64,000 bases of DNA, taken from contig JANWUS010000018.1 in assembly GCA_024958715.1 (NCBI GenBank), positions 1-64,000 of the forward strand, given 5' to 3'. The notes under the pieces are model-generated. The model ran no database searches. It saw only the letters and a list, made by a program, of their open reading frames with translations, and was not told where the DNA came from. This DNA comes from Cyanobium sp. FGCU52 (GTDB taxonomy: Bacteria; Cyanobacteriota; Cyanobacteriia; PCC-6307; Cyanobiaceae). Below, piece after piece: positions 23,469 to 32,376 of this stretch. The position numbers and the translations under genes are program-made. Position 1 is the first letter of the stretch. Each line of letters opens with the position of its first letter.

Positions 23469-26126
23469 TCAGGGCGCAGCGCGGTCGTCGGCCGGCTCGT
23501 CCCTGGAAGCCAGCTCTTCCCCTTCGCCCAGCGCGGATTCAGCCGAGGCGGGATCAGTGATCTCCTCCCCCTCGGCGGCCGGCGGCACCAGCACCAGCTC
23601 CGCCAGGCGATCGCCGGCATCGAGACGCTGCAGGCGCACGCCGGTGGCTGCCCGCGACTGCTGGGGCACGGCATCGGCCTGCATGCGCACGATCACGCCC
23701 CGCTCGCTCACCAGCAGCAGCTCCTCCCCGGCCCCCAGCACCTTGAGGCCCACCAGCACATCGCCGTCGCGGCGGAACTTGATCGCCCGCAGGCCCATGC
23801 CGGCCCGCTTCTGCAGCCGGAACTGATCCACCGGCACCCGCTTGCCCAGGCCGCCGGCGGTGGCCACCAGCACCCAGGGCCCCTCGCTCACGGCCACCTC
23901 TTCCGCCTCGGCCTCGTCGTCGAAGGCGGCGCTGGTCGCCACGCGATCGGCGAGCTCGGCCGGAAGCACATCCATGCTCACGAGGCGATCGCCATCCCGC
24001 AGGGTCATGGCGCGCACGCCGCGGGCGGTGCGGCCAAGGGGCCGCAGTTCCTCGTCGCTGAGGCGGAAGTGGATCGTCATCCCCTTGAGCGAGCCGATCA
24101 GCACGCTGTCGCCGGGGAGCGCCAGGCGCACCCAGCGCAGGGCATCTCCCTCCTCGAGCGAGATGGCGATCAGCCCGTTGGAGCGGATGTTGGCGAAGGC
24201 CGACAGGCGGGTGCGCTTCACGTAGCCACCGCTGGTGAGCATCACCAGCACGGCGTCGTCGTCGAAGGCGCTCACCGCCAGCAGGGAGGTGAGCGCCTCC
24301 TCGCGGGGGATCGGCAGCAGCTGAACCACCGGCGTGCCCTTGGCGGTGCGGCTGCTGATCGGCACCCGGTAGGCCGGCAGCGAGTACACCACGCCGCGAT
24401 CGCTGAACAGCAGCAGGCTGTCGTGGTCGTTGCAGCTGATGAACAGCTTCACCGCCTCCTCGCCCTGGCTGCGGGTGCCGGCCTTGCCGCGGGTGCCGCG
24501 GCTGGTGGCCTCGAACTCGCTCACCGGCATGCGCTTGAGGTAGCCGTTCTCGGTGAGCAGCACCACCGAGCGCTCGTTGGCGATCAGGTCGATGTCCTCC
24601 AGGCCGCCCTCGAGATCGAGGATCTCGGTGCGACGGGGGGAGTCGTAGCGGGTGCGGATCGCCTGGAGCTCCTCGATGATCAGCCCGAACACCCTCTCCC
24701 GTCGCGCCAGGATGTCCTTGTAGTCGGTGATCTTGGCGAGCAGATCCTCGTGCTCGAGCCGGATCTTGTCGGCCTCCAGGGCCGTGAGCCGCCGCAGCTG
24801 CATCTGCAGGATGGCGTCGGCCTGAGCCTCGCTGAGGCCAAACTGCTCCATCAGCTCCTTGCGGGCGGTGGCCGTGTCGGCGGCCGCGCGGATCAGGGCG
24901 ATGATCGCGTCGAGGTTGTCGAGGGCGATCAGCAGACCGAGCAGGATGTGATCGCGCTCCTCGGCTTTGCGCAGCAGATAGCGGGTGCGCCGCTCGATGG
25001 TCTCGACCCGGAAGTCGAGGAACACCTGCAGCATGCGGCGCAGGGTGAGCAGGATCGGCTCACCACCCACCAGCGCCAGCATGTAGGCGTTGAAGTTGCT
25101 CTGCAGGGGGGTGAGCTTGAACAGGTTGTTCAGCACCACCTGCGGATAGGCGTCACGGCGCAGTTCGATCACGATGCGCATGCCGTCGCGATCGCTCTCG
25201 TCGCGGATGTCGGCGATGCCGTCGAGCTTCTTGTCGTTGACCAGCTCGGCGATCCGCTCGATCAGCGCCGCCTTGTTGGTTTGATAGGGGAGCTCGGTGA
25301 TGATCACCGCATCGCGATCGGGCCGACCCTTGGCCTCGATCGTTTCGATGTTGGCCACCCCGCGCATGGTCACCGAACCGCGGCCGGTGGTGTAGGTCTC
25401 CCGGATGCCGCGGCGCCCGAGGATCTGGCCGCCGGTGGGGAAGTCGGGCCCGGGGATGATCGCCATCAGTTCGCGATCGCTCAGCTCCGGGTTGGCGATC
25501 AGGGCCAGCAGGCCATCGATCAGCTCGGTGAGGTTGTGGGGCGGGATGTTGGTGGCCATCCCCACGGCGATGCCGGTGGAGCCGTTGAGCAGGAGCTGGG
25601 GGATGCGCGCGGGCATCACCGTGGGCTCCTGCTGGGAGCCGTCGAAGTTGTCGACGAAGTCGACCGTCTCGCTCTCGATGTCCTCGAGCAGGCTGTCGGT
25701 GGTGAGGGCCTGGAGGCGCGATTCGGTGTAGCGCATCGCGGCAGGCGGGTCGTTGTCGACCGAGCCGAAGTTGCCGTGCCCGTCGACGAGGGGCATGCGC
25801 ATGGAGAAATCCTGCGCCATGCGCACCAGGGCGTCGTACACCGCGGTGTCGCCGTGGGGGTGGTACTTACCGAGCACCTCGCCCACCACACGGGCGCACT
25901 TGCGGTAGGGCCGATCGCTGGTGAGCCCGAGTTCGTACATCGCATAGAGGATGCGACGATGCACGGGCTTGAGGCCATCGCGGGCATCGGGCAGGGCCCG
26001 GCCCACGATCACGCTCATCGCATACTCCAGATAGGAGCGCGACATCTCGTTGCGGAGGTCGGTCTGGATGATCCGTCCGTCGGAATCGCCGGGATTGGTT
26101 CCGCCGGGTCCGGTGGGATCCGCCAT
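23469..26126 (-). CDS. gyrA: DNA gyrase / topoisomerase IV subunit A
   Basis: An 885-residue type IIA topoisomerase subunit. It has the breakage-reunion domain with [35 protein letters not shown] and the catalytic tyrosine in [10 protein letters not shown]. The C-terminal six-bladed propeller begins around residue 530, with repeats of the [13 protein letters not shown] type. The GyrA box, QRRGGKG in classical gyrases, reads SRGTRGKAG here, so the wrapping loop is divergent. Cyanobacteria carry two such subunits, and this one could be the ParC-like paralogue. Several HIP1-like GCGATCGC octamers occur in the gene. Translation starts at ATG 26126 after a short acidic leader. Confidence 0.93.
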   Translation of the reverse strand: MADPTGPGGTNPGDSDGRIIQTDLRNEMSRSYLEYAMSVIVGRALPDARDGLKPVHRRILYAMYELGLTSDRPYRKCARVVGEVLGKYHPHGDTAVYDALVRMAQDFSMRMPLVDGHGNFGSVDNDPPAAMRYTESRLQALTTDSLLEDIESETVDFVDNFDGSQQEPTVMPARIPQLLLNGSTGIAVGMATNIPPHNLTELIDGLLALIANPELSDRELMAIIPGPDFPTGGQILGRRGIRETYTTGRGSVTMRGVANIETIEAKGRPDRDAVIITELPYQTNKAALIERIAELVNDKKLDGIADIRDESDRDGMRIVIELRRDAYPQVVLNNLFKLTPLQSNFNAYMLALVGGEPILLTLRRMLQVFLDFRVETIERRTRYLLRKAEERDHILLGLLIALDNLDAIIALIRAAADTATARKELMEQFGLSEAQADAILQMQLRRLTALEADKIRLEHEDLLAKITDYKDILARRERVFGLIIEELQAIRTRYDSPRRTEILDLEGGLEDIDLIANERSVVLLTENGYLKRMPVSEFEATSRGTRGKAGTRSQGEEAVKLFISCNDHDSLLLFSDRGVVYSLPAYRVPISSRTAKGTPVVQLLPIPREEALTSLLAVSAFDDDAVLVMLTSGGYVKRTRLSAFANIRSNGLIAISLEEGDALRWVRLALPGDSVLIGSLKGMTIHFRLSDEELRPLGRTARGVRAMTLRDGDRLVSMDVLPAELADRVATSAAFDDEAEAEEVAVSEGPWVLVATAGGLGKRVPVDQFRLQKRAGMGLRAIKFRRDGDVLVGLKVLGAGEELLLVSERGVIVRMQADAVPQQSRAATGVRLQRLDAGDRLAELVLVPPAAEGEEITDPASAESALGEGEELASRDEPADDRAAP

Positions 26127-26210
26127 GCATGACCGCCTGGTGCAGGCATCAGTCTACCGCCGGGTGCACCCCCGACCCGCCCGCGCCGCCAGAGGCCACC
26201 AGGAGGCGCC

Positions 26211-27377
26211 ATGAGCCCGGTTGACGACCTCGCGCCCCGGAAGGAGGCCGAACTCCAGCTGCGGCAGCACCAGGGACGCCTGCGGGTGCGCACTGCCGCC
26301 GACTTCCGCGCCCTGGCGGCCGGCGCCGGCCTGGCGGCGGCCTACGCCGACACCGACGTGGTGGTGGCCGCCTCGGCCGAGTTCACCGACCAGGCCAGCC
26401 TGCTTCTGGGCCTGGGCCCCACCGACCCGCCGATCCGCCTGCGCGATCCGGTGCTGGGGGGAGTGGCGGCGATGGCCGGTGGCGCCGGCGGCGATCTGGT
26501 GCTGCCGATCGGCGGCGGCCTGGCCGAAGGCCAGCGCCGCGGCGGCGCGCAGGTGCTCGGCGATCTGCTCCACGGCCGCCGGGTGGAGCTGGGGGGCATG
26601 GGTGAGGTGACGCCCCTGCAGCCCCGCCGCGACCTCCACACCCAGCTGGATCTCGAGCGTCTCGGCAGCGCCCGGCTGGTGCTCCATCGAGGGATCGTGG
26701 AGAACGGCGTGGTGGCGGTGAGCAGCGCCGAAGGGGTTCTGCGCAGCGCCTACGGCCCCCTGCTCGGCCCCTTCCACAACGCGCTCCACACCTGCGGCGG
26801 TGCCGACAGCATCGGCATGGCGATGCCGGCCCTGGCGCTGCTCGGCCCCGGATCCCCCGTTCTGGTGGCGGGGGCCGTGGGCTGGGTGGTGGGCGCTGGT
26901 CACGGTCACCAGCCCAGGCCGAAACGCCAGGCCAGCGGCCATGCCCGCACCCCCGGCGCGGTGGCGGCGGTGAGCGTGGAGCTGCACGGCCTGAACCCGG
27001 ACTGGATCCGGCCCTGCTTCTTCGAGGGCCACGGCAGCGCCCTGCTGGTGGCCGTCGCCGCGCCGATTCCTCTTCTGGATGGGGAGACGGCACGCCGGGC
27101 CGCCGTGCCCAACGAGGCCCTCGAGGCCCCGGTGCTCGACGTGGCCATCCCCCGCCGGATCAAGCCGAGCTTCGGCGGCGTCTCCTATGCCGAGCTGCGG
27201 GCGGGTGCGATCCGGTTGGAAGGGCGCCGCGTGGCGGCGGCGCCGGCCCACAGCCCCCGGCTGGCCGCATCGATCGCCGCCGAACTCGTGGCCCAGCTGA
27301 CGGACGGACGCTTCCCCCTCCGCCTGCCGCTTCTGCCCCTGGGGGAGCGGTCCGGTCTCGTTCCCCTGGAGGCCTGA
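26211..27377 (+). CDS. Homocysteine biosynthesis protein, DUF39 family
   Basis: A 388-residue soluble protein of the family first linked to homocysteine formation from aspartate semialdehyde in archaea and found across cyanobacteria. Diagnostic regions are TDVVVAASAEFTDQASLLL, GLAEGQRRGGAQVLGDLLHG, HTCGGADSIGMAMPALALLG, and the C-terminal FGGVSYAELRAGAIRLEG, RVAAAPAHSPRLAASIAAEL, DGRFPLRLPLLPL. The start ATG 26211 is divergent from gyrA. The biochemical role in cyanobacteria is not established, since a conventional methionine pathway is also expected; homoserine dehydrogenase lies 15 kb away. Confidence 0.75.
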   Translation: MSPVDDLAPRKEAELQLRQHQGRLRVRTAADFRALAAGAGLAAAYADTDVVVAASAEFTDQASLLLGLGPTDPPIRLRDPVLGGVAAMAGGAGGDLVLPIGGGLAEGQRRGGAQVLGDLLHGRRVELGGMGEVTPLQPRRDLHTQLDLERLGSARLVLHRGIVENGVVAVSSAEGVLRSAYGPLLGPFHNALHTCGGADSIGMAMPALALLGPGSPVLVAGAVGWVVGAGHGHQPRPKRQASGHARTPGAVAAVSVELHGLNPDWIRPCFFEGHGSALLVAVAAPIPLLDGETARRAAVPNEALEAPVLDVAIPRRIKPSFGGVSYAELRAGAIRLEGRRVAAAPAHSPRLAASIAAELVAQLTDGRFPLRLPLLPLGERSGLVPLEA

Positions 27378-27441
27378 GCGGGCCTCCAGCGGCCGGTGAG
27401 GGGAAACCGCCGTAAGCTCCCGCCATCACCACGCCAGAGGC

Positions 27442-28137
27442 ATGGCCGACGTCCCCGAGAACCCCGTCTCCCCCAACCCCCTCGAGGCCGCGGAAGCGCA
27501 GGATCCCTCCCCCGTGACACCGGCCGACGAACCCGAGGTGGCCGCCGCGGCCGTGGAACCGGCAGTCGAACCGCCGGTAGTGACGGAAACGGACGTGGAG
27601 ATGACGGAAGCCGTGGCCCCTTCGGAGGAGCCCGAGCCGGCCGCCTGGACCGCCCCCGTGGCCGAGGAGCCCACCACCACCGTGCCGGATCCCGTGGCCG
27701 CGCCCCCGGAACCGGAACCGGAACCGGCTCCCGCCGCGCCAGCCCCGGCCGCCCCCTCGATCGCCGCCACCCTGGAAGCGCCCCCCCTCTCCGCTGCAGG
27801 CGGCGGGGGCGGCGCTGAAGAGGGCGGGGAATGGGACCTGCTGATGAGCAAACTGCGCGACTTTCTCGACGGAGGCAGCCTCCAGGCCTGGTGGGAGCGG
27901 CTCGGCGGGCCGCTGCGCGGCGCCGGCCTTCTGATCGGCCTGGTGCTGGTGCTGCGCCTCTACGGCGCCCTGCTCGACACCCTCGATGACCTGCCCCTGG
28001 TGCCCCGCCTGCTGCAGCTGGCCGGACTGATCACCCTGGTGCGCTTCGCCCTCACCCGGCTGGTGCGCACCGAGGAGCGCCAGGCCGTGCTGAACGACTG
28101 GAAGGGTCGCTGGCAGCGCTTCCGGGGCTCGCCCTGA
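27442..28137 (+). CDS. CAAD/CURT1-domain membrane protein with long acidic linker
   Basis: A 231-residue protein. Residues 1-130 are an acidic Pro/Ala/Glu-rich linker. The C-terminal 90 residues form a CAAD-like domain: an amphipathic helix (LMSKLRDFLDGGSLQAWWERLGG), two hydrophobic helices (GAGLLIGLVLVLRLYGALLDTL and LLQLAGLITLVRFALT) and a final amphipathic helix with RTEERQAVLNDWKGRWQRF. This layout is that of cyanobacterial CURT1 and aminoacyl-tRNA-synthetase-appended domains, which sit in and curve thylakoid membranes. A thylakoid location is inferred from family knowledge. GTAAGCT near 27412 may be its promoter. Confidence 0.65.
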   Translation: MADVPENPVSPNPLEAAEAQDPSPVTPADEPEVAAAAVEPAVEPPVVTETDVEMTEAVAPSEEPEPAAWTAPVAEEPTTTVPDPVAAPPEPEPEPAPAAPAPAAPSIAATLEAPPLSAAGGGGGAEEGGEWDLLMSKLRDFLDGGSLQAWWERLGGPLRGAGLLIGLVLVLRLYGALLDTLDDLPLVPRLLQLAGLITLVRFALTRLVRTEERQAVLNDWKGRWQRFRGSP

Positions 28138-28203
28138 CGGCAGGTCAGCAGCGGGGCGCCTGTCGGGCCGGTTGATAACTTGGCCCGATTGCGCAGCATT
28201 CCG

Positions 28204-29367
28204 GTGAACATCCAGCTCGGTCGCAACCGCGTCGTCCGCCGCGCCTACGGCATCGACGAGATCGCCCTGGTGCCCGGCGGTCGCACGGTGGACCCGGCGG
28301 TCACCGACAGCAGCTGGACCCTGGCGGGCATCACCCGGGTGATCCCGATCATCGCCAGCGCCATGGATGGTGTGGTGGATGTGGCGATGTGTGCCGAGCT
28401 CACCCGGCTGGGCGCTCTCGGAGTGCTGAACCTCGAGGGCGTGCAGTGCCGCTACGACGACCCGAACCCCGTGCTCGATCGGATCGCGGCGGTGGGCAGG
28501 GAGGAGTTCGTGCCGCTGATGCAGGAGCTCTACAGCCAGCCGGTGCGCGAAGACCTGATCCGCCGCCGCATCGCCGAGATCAAGGAGAAGGGCGGGATCG
28601 CCGCGGTGAGCGCCACCCCGGTGGCGGCCCTGCGGTTCGGGAAGGCCATCGCCGAGGCCGGCGCCGACCTGTTCTTCGTCCAGGCCACCGTGGTGAGCAC
28701 GCAGCACATCGGCCCTGAGGGGCAGGAAACGCTCGACCTCGAGGCGCTCTGCCGCGACATGGGGGTGCCCGTGGTGATCGGTAACTGCGTCACCTACGAG
28801 GTGGCCCTCCAGTTGATGCGTGCCGGCGCCGCCGGCGTGATGGTGGGCATCGGCCCGGGTGCCGCCTGCACCTCGCGGGGGGTGCTGGGCATCGGCATCC
28901 CCCAGGCCACCTCCGTGGCCGACTGCGCCGCCGCGCGCGACGACCACTTCGCCGAGACCGGCTTGTATGTGCCGATCGTGGCCGACGGCGGCATCGTCAC
29001 CGGCGGTGACATCTGCAAATGCCTGGCCTGCGGCGCCGATGCCGTGATGATCGGTTCGCCGATCGCCCGGGCCGCCGAAGCGCCCGGCCGCGGCTTCCAC
29101 TGGGGCATGGCCACCCCCAGCCCGGTGCTGCCCCGCGGCACCCGCATCAAGGTGGGCACCACCGGCAGCCTGGAGAAGATCCTGCGCGGGCCGGCCGGTC
29201 TCGACGACGGCACCCAGAACCTGCTGGGCTGCATCCGCACCTCGATGGGAACCCTCGGCGCCCGCACCCTCAAGGAGATGCAGCAGGTGGAGGTGGTGGT
29301 CGCCCCCTCGCTGCTCACCGAGGGCAAGGTGTACCAGAAGGCCCAGCAGCTGGGCATGGGCAAGTAA
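28204..29367 (+). CDS. guaB3: GuaB3-type IMP dehydrogenase-related protein
   Basis: A 387-residue TIM-barrel protein of the GuaB3 group, which acts on purine nucleotides; work on a cyanobacterial member supports GMP reductase activity. Landmarks are RRAYGIDEIALVPGG, IIASAMDGVVD, GVMVGIGPGAACTSRG with the active-site cysteine, PIVADGGIVTGGDICKCLACGADAVMIG and LLGCIRTSMGTLGA. No CBS domains are present. I place the start at GTG 28204 because it begins at the family N-terminus (NIQLGRNRV) and gives the usual length; the track TTG at 28180 adds eight unlikely residues. A good hairpin terminator follows. Confidence 0.92.
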   Translation: MNIQLGRNRVVRRAYGIDEIALVPGGRTVDPAVTDSSWTLAGITRVIPIIASAMDGVVDVAMCAELTRLGALGVLNLEGVQCRYDDPNPVLDRIAAVGREEFVPLMQELYSQPVREDLIRRRIAEIKEKGGIAAVSATPVAALRFGKAIAEAGADLFFVQATVVSTQHIGPEGQETLDLEALCRDMGVPVVIGNCVTYEVALQLMRAGAAGVMVGIGPGAACTSRGVLGIGIPQATSVADCAAARDDHFAETGLYVPIVADGGIVTGGDICKCLACGADAVMIGSPIARAAEAPGRGFHWGMATPSPVLPRGTRIKVGTTGSLEKILRGPAGLDDGTQNLLGCIRTSMGTLGARTLKEMQQVEVVVAPSLLTEGKVYQKAQQLGMGK

Positions 29368-29453
29368 CCGGCAGGCCGCCCTGGGTACCGTCCCGGCACG
29401 GGGGCTAACCTCCGGATGTGGGGGCTACGGCTCGCACACTCCTCACACCCACC

Positions 29454-29481
29454 GGCCCGGGGTTCCCGGGCCTTTCGTCTT
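29454..29481 (+). terminator. Intrinsic terminator after guaB3
   Basis: GGCCCGGG and CCCGGGCC form a perfect eight-base stem with GTT in the loop, followed by TTTCGTCTT. It lies about 87 bases after the guaB3 stop and before the trxA promoter, separating the two genes. Confidence 0.65.
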
Positions 29482-29560
29482 CCGGTCCTCCGCGCGGCGC
29501 GCCACGCAACGGCCTGCAACGTTGAGGGCCGCCGCGGAGAGCCGAACCCCGCGCAGTTGC

Positions 29561-29566
29561 TAGATT
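29561..29566 (+). promoter_or_regulatory. Putative -10 element for trxA
   Basis: TAGATT lies 31 bases upstream of the ATG at 29592, preceded by TTGC (extended-type context). It is downstream of the guaB3 terminator, so thioredoxin likely has its own transcript. Confidence 0.45.
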
Positions 29567-29591
29567 CCCGGGATTCCGATCCCTGCCAAGG

Positions 29592-29915
29592 ATGTCCAGC
29601 GCCGCCGCTGTCACCGACGCCTCCTTCGAGCAAGACGTGCTCAAGAGCGATGTGCCCGTGCTGGTCGACTTCTGGGCTCCCTGGTGCGGTCCCTGCCGCA
29701 TGGTCGCTCCGATCGTCGACGAAATCGCCAAGGACTACGAAGGCAAGATCAAGGTGTTCAAGCTCAACACCGACGAGAACCCCAACGTTGCCAGTCAGTA
29801 CGGCATCCGCAGCATCCCCACCCTGATGATCTTCAAGGGTGGCCAGAAGGTTGACACCGTGGTCGGCGCCGTTCCCAAGACCACCCTCTCCGGCACCATC
29901 TCGAAATACCTCTGA
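29592..29915 (+). CDS. trxA: Thioredoxin
   Basis: A 107-residue cytosolic thioredoxin, m-type in character, which reduces disulfides in photosynthetic and biosynthetic enzymes. The active site is [16 protein letters not shown], and the conserved cis-proline lies in [11 protein letters not shown]. Length and motifs are canonical. It is preceded by its own -10-like box and a terminator for guaB3. Its stop overlaps an in-frame CTG that may begin the next gene. Confidence 0.97.
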   Translation: MSSAAAVTDASFEQDVLKSDVPVLVDFWAPWCGPCRMVAPIVDEIAKDYEGKIKVFKLNTDENPNVASQYGIRSIPTLMIFKGGQKVDTVVGAVPKTTLSGTISKYL

Positions 29916-30043
29916 CTTCCGCGACTCCGTCCGCCGGCCTCTCAAGAACCGGCGGCAAAAGCCCCCTCGAAGCTCTGGCCGAGCAGCTGCAGGGCCATCC
30001 GCAGCGCCGCCTGATCGAGCGCGCGGTCATTTCCCTGCTGGAG

Positions 30044-30982
30044 GTGGCGCGCAACGAAAACGAGATCGACGAATGGCGGCTGATCAGTGGCTGTCTCGCC
30101 GACATCAGCGAGGCGATGGAGGTGTTCCGTCCCCGCAGAACGGCGCGCAAGATCACCGTGTTCGGTTCGGCCCGCACCCTCCAGGACGACCCCAGCTATC
30201 ACCTGGCCGAGGCCATCGCCCAGAAGGCCGTGGAGGCAGGGTTCGAGGTGATGACCGGGGCCGGCGGCGGCGTGATGGAGGGGGCCAACAGCGGGGCCGG
30301 CTGTGAGCACAGCATCGGCCTGAATGTCGACCTGCCGTTCGAGCAGCATCCCAATGCCTATGTGAGCGAGTGCGAAGGCAGGCTGCTCTACTTCCGCTAT
30401 TTCTTCACCCGCAAACTCTTCTTCCTGCGGGAGAGCGATGCCCTGGTGGTGATGCCCGGCGGCTTCGGCACCCTCGATGAGCTGTTCGAGGCGCTTACCC
30501 TGATCCAGACCGGCCGCACACCGCCGATTCCGTTGGTGCTGCTGGCACCGGAGGGCGATGACTTCTGGAAGCTGTGGCAGGGCTACGTGAGCCAGGAGCT
30601 GGCCGGCCGCGGCCTCATCTCGCCCGAGGACGTCGACCTGGTGGTGGAAGCCACCTGCGCCAGTGCGGCGGTGGAGCGCATCGCCCGCTTCTACCGCGTG
30701 TTCCACAGCGCCCTGCTGGGGGGAGAGCGGATCGAGCTGCTGCTCAACGCCCCGATCCCCCGCGAACAGCTGCCCGAACTCAACCGCACCTTCGCCGACA
30801 TGATCGAGGAAGGGGCGATCCAGGCGGGCGAGAACGTCGACGACCGTGGCATCCTGCGGCCCTGCCTGCGCTTCCGCTTCGACCGTCGGCGGGTGGGGCG
30901 GTTGTATCAGTTCATCGACCATCTCAACGGCATGGACCTCGACGACGGCGACGCGCTCCAGCACCCAGCCGAGAGGCTCTGA
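30044..30982 (+). CDS. LOG-family (TIGR00730-like) protein
   Basis: A Rossmann-fold nucleotide hydrolase-like protein of the LOG group; relatives release cytokinin-like bases by phosphoribohydrolase activity. Signatures are KITVFGSARTLQDDP, VMTGAGGGVMEGANSGA, FVTRK-like YFFTRKLFFLRESDA and the catalytic-loop GGFGTLDELFEALTLIQTG. The track start GTG 30044 yields 312 residues. However, the same frame is open upstream to about 29855 and encodes an in-register helical extension (PLEALAEQLQGHPQRRLIER), with no ATG, GTG or TTG in it. The real start may be a CTG at 29912 overlapping the trxA stop (356 residues). The stop overlaps the hisH ATG. Confidence 0.85.
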   Translation: MARNENEIDEWRLISGCLADISEAMEVFRPRRTARKITVFGSARTLQDDPSYHLAEAIAQKAVEAGFEVMTGAGGGVMEGANSGAGCEHSIGLNVDLPFEQHPNAYVSECEGRLLYFRYFFTRKLFFLRESDALVVMPGGFGTLDELFEALTLIQTGRTPPIPLVLLAPEGDDFWKLWQGYVSQELAGRGLISPEDVDLVVEATCASAAVERIARFYRVFHSALLGGERIELLLNAPIPREQLPELNRTFADMIEEGAIQAGENVDDRGILRPCLRFRFDRRRVGRLYQFIDHLNGMDLDDGDALQHPAERL

Positions 30983-31611
30983 TGCACCCGCGCCGCCTCG
31001 GTCTGATCGACTACGGCATGGGCAATCTGCATTCGGTGCAGCAGGCCTTCCAGCGGCTCGGGGCCACGGTGGAAGCGGTGCACGGCCCTGAGCTGGCCAG
31101 CGATCTCGATGCCCTGGTGCTGCCCGGCGTGGGAGCCTTCGATCCGGCGATGGAGCGGCTGGCGGACGCGGGGCTGATCCCTGCGCTGAGGGCCTGGTGC
31201 GCCGACGACCGCCCGCTGCTGGGCATCTGCCTGGGGTTGCAGCTGCTGTTCGAGGCCAGCGACGAGGGCAGCCGCGAGGGCCTGGGTCTGCTGAAGGGGC
31301 GCGTGCGGGCGCTGCCGCGGCGGCCTGGCCATCCCCTGCCCCACATGGGCTGGGCCCCCCTGATCCCCGCCACCGCCAGCCCCCTGCTGCCGCCGGGAAC
31401 GCCGGAGGCCTGGGTGTACTTCGTGCATTCCTTCGCCGCCGACCCTGCCGATCCGGCCTTCACCATCGCACGGGTGGACTACGCCGGCACGCCGGTCACC
31501 GCCGCGGTGGGCCAGGGGCCGATCGCCGCCTGCCAGTTCCATCCGGAGAAGTCGGGTGCGGTGGGGGAGGCGATGCTGCGGCGCTGGCTGGGGCAGCTGC
31601 CGCCACGATGA
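30982..31611 (+). CDS. hisH: Imidazole glycerol phosphate synthase glutaminase subunit
   Basis: A 209-residue class I glutamine amidotransferase that supplies ammonia to HisF in histidine synthesis. Hallmarks are LIDYGMGNLHSVQQAFQRLG, the PGVGAFDPAMERL oxyanion strand, the nucleophile elbow LLGICLGLQLLFEAS, and the CQFHPEKSG catalytic His-Glu pair. ATG 30982 shares bases with the LOG gene stop (TGATG), and its own stop overlaps the rsmD ATG, so three genes are translationally coupled. HisF is not in the window. Confidence 0.96.
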   Translation: MHPRRLGLIDYGMGNLHSVQQAFQRLGATVEAVHGPELASDLDALVLPGVGAFDPAMERLADAGLIPALRAWCADDRPLLGICLGLQLLFEASDEGSREGLGLLKGRVRALPRRPGHPLPHMGWAPLIPATASPLLPPGTPEAWVYFVHSFAADPADPAFTIARVDYAGTPVTAAVGQGPIAACQFHPEKSGAVGEAMLRRWLGQLPPR

Positions 31612-32180
31612 GTCTGCGGGTGAGCGGGGGGCGGCGACTGCGCAGCCCGAAGGGGGACCTGGCCCGCCCCACCAGCTCGCGGGTGCGGCTGGCGGTGATC
31701 AACCTGCTGGGGCCCCGGCTGGCAGGGGCCCGCTGGCTGGATCTGTGCTGCGGCAGCGGCGCGATGGCCTGCGAAGCGTTGCAGCACGGCGTGGCCGAGG
31801 TGGTGGCGGTGGAGCGCGACCGCCGCATCGCCGCCGTGGCGCGGGCCAACCTAGAGGCGGTGCGGGGGGGCCGCGCCGGCGAGGGAGAAGGCGAAGGTCC
31901 CTCTGTGCGGGTGGACGTCGAGGAGGTGCTCCGCTGGCTGGGCCGCCCCTGCACCACCCCCTTCGACCTGATCTACGCCGACCCGCCCTATGCCGCGGGG
32001 CTGTACACCCCGATCGCAGCGGCGGTGCGGCGGGGAGGGTGGCTGGCCCCCGGAGGAGTCCTGGTGTGGGAATGCGCCAGCGATGCGGTGCCGGAGCTGC
32101 CGCCGGGATGGCACGGCCGCGACCAACGCCGCTACGGGGGAAGCACGGTGGTGCTGCTGGAGGCCTTGTTTAGGCAATAG
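31608..32180 (+). CDS. rsmD: 16S rRNA (guanine966-N2)-methyltransferase
   Basis: A 190-residue SAM-dependent methyltransferase. The start MSLRVSGGRRLRSPKG matches the family's N-terminal RNA-binding segment, with RPTSSRVRLAVINLL, the SAM motif WLDLCCGSGAMACEAL, and the catalytic YADPPYAAG (NPPY-type) motif. The ATG at 31608 overlaps the hisH stop by four bases, whereas the track frame begins upstream in a shadow. It targets assembled small-subunit rRNA. Length is typical. Confidence 0.92.
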   Translation: MSLRVSGGRRLRSPKGDLARPTSSRVRLAVINLLGPRLAGARWLDLCCGSGAMACEALQHGVAEVVAVERDRRIAAVARANLEAVRGGRAGEGEGEGPSVRVDVEEVLRWLGRPCTTPFDLIYADPPYAAGLYTPIAAAVRRGGWLAPGGVLVWECASDAVPELPPGWHGRDQRRYGGSTVVLLEALFRQ

Positions 32181-32272
32181 AACGTTACCTTCCCAGCCCG
32201 CACTTGGCCGGGTCCGTCGACCTGTCGAGACTAGACATCGGAAAGTCGAACAGCTCTCATCAACGCTACATC

Positions 32273-32298
32273 CATCTGCAGCACATCCACTGCAGATG
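32273..32298. repeat. Nine-base perfect inverted repeat in an AT-rich spacer
   Basis: CATCTGCAG and CTGCAGATG are exact complements around CACATCCA. The element lies 79 bases before the ATG of the EVPGPLP-tailed gene, where base composition shifts abruptly to AT-rich. It could be an operator or an RNA hairpin; there is no T-tract. Confidence 0.45.
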
Positions 32299-32376
32299 TC
32301 GAGTCAACATGCCGACCAGCATTATTCACCACGAATTTCGATGTATCCAGGTAGGGCCCATTAAGGCACTTGAACC

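Noticed and set aside
23313-26132. 939-aa + frame opposite gyrA
   Set aside because: Antisense shadow of gyrA with His/Gln/Gly bias.
27160-29100. 646-aa reverse frame opposite CAAD and guaB3
   Set aside because: Low-complexity Gly/His/Arg frame; guaB3 on the other strand is certain.
29368-29453. Possible tRNA or small RNA in the guaB3-trxA spacer
   Set aside because: No cloverleaf or conserved T-loop sequence; only a hairpin terminator is supportable.
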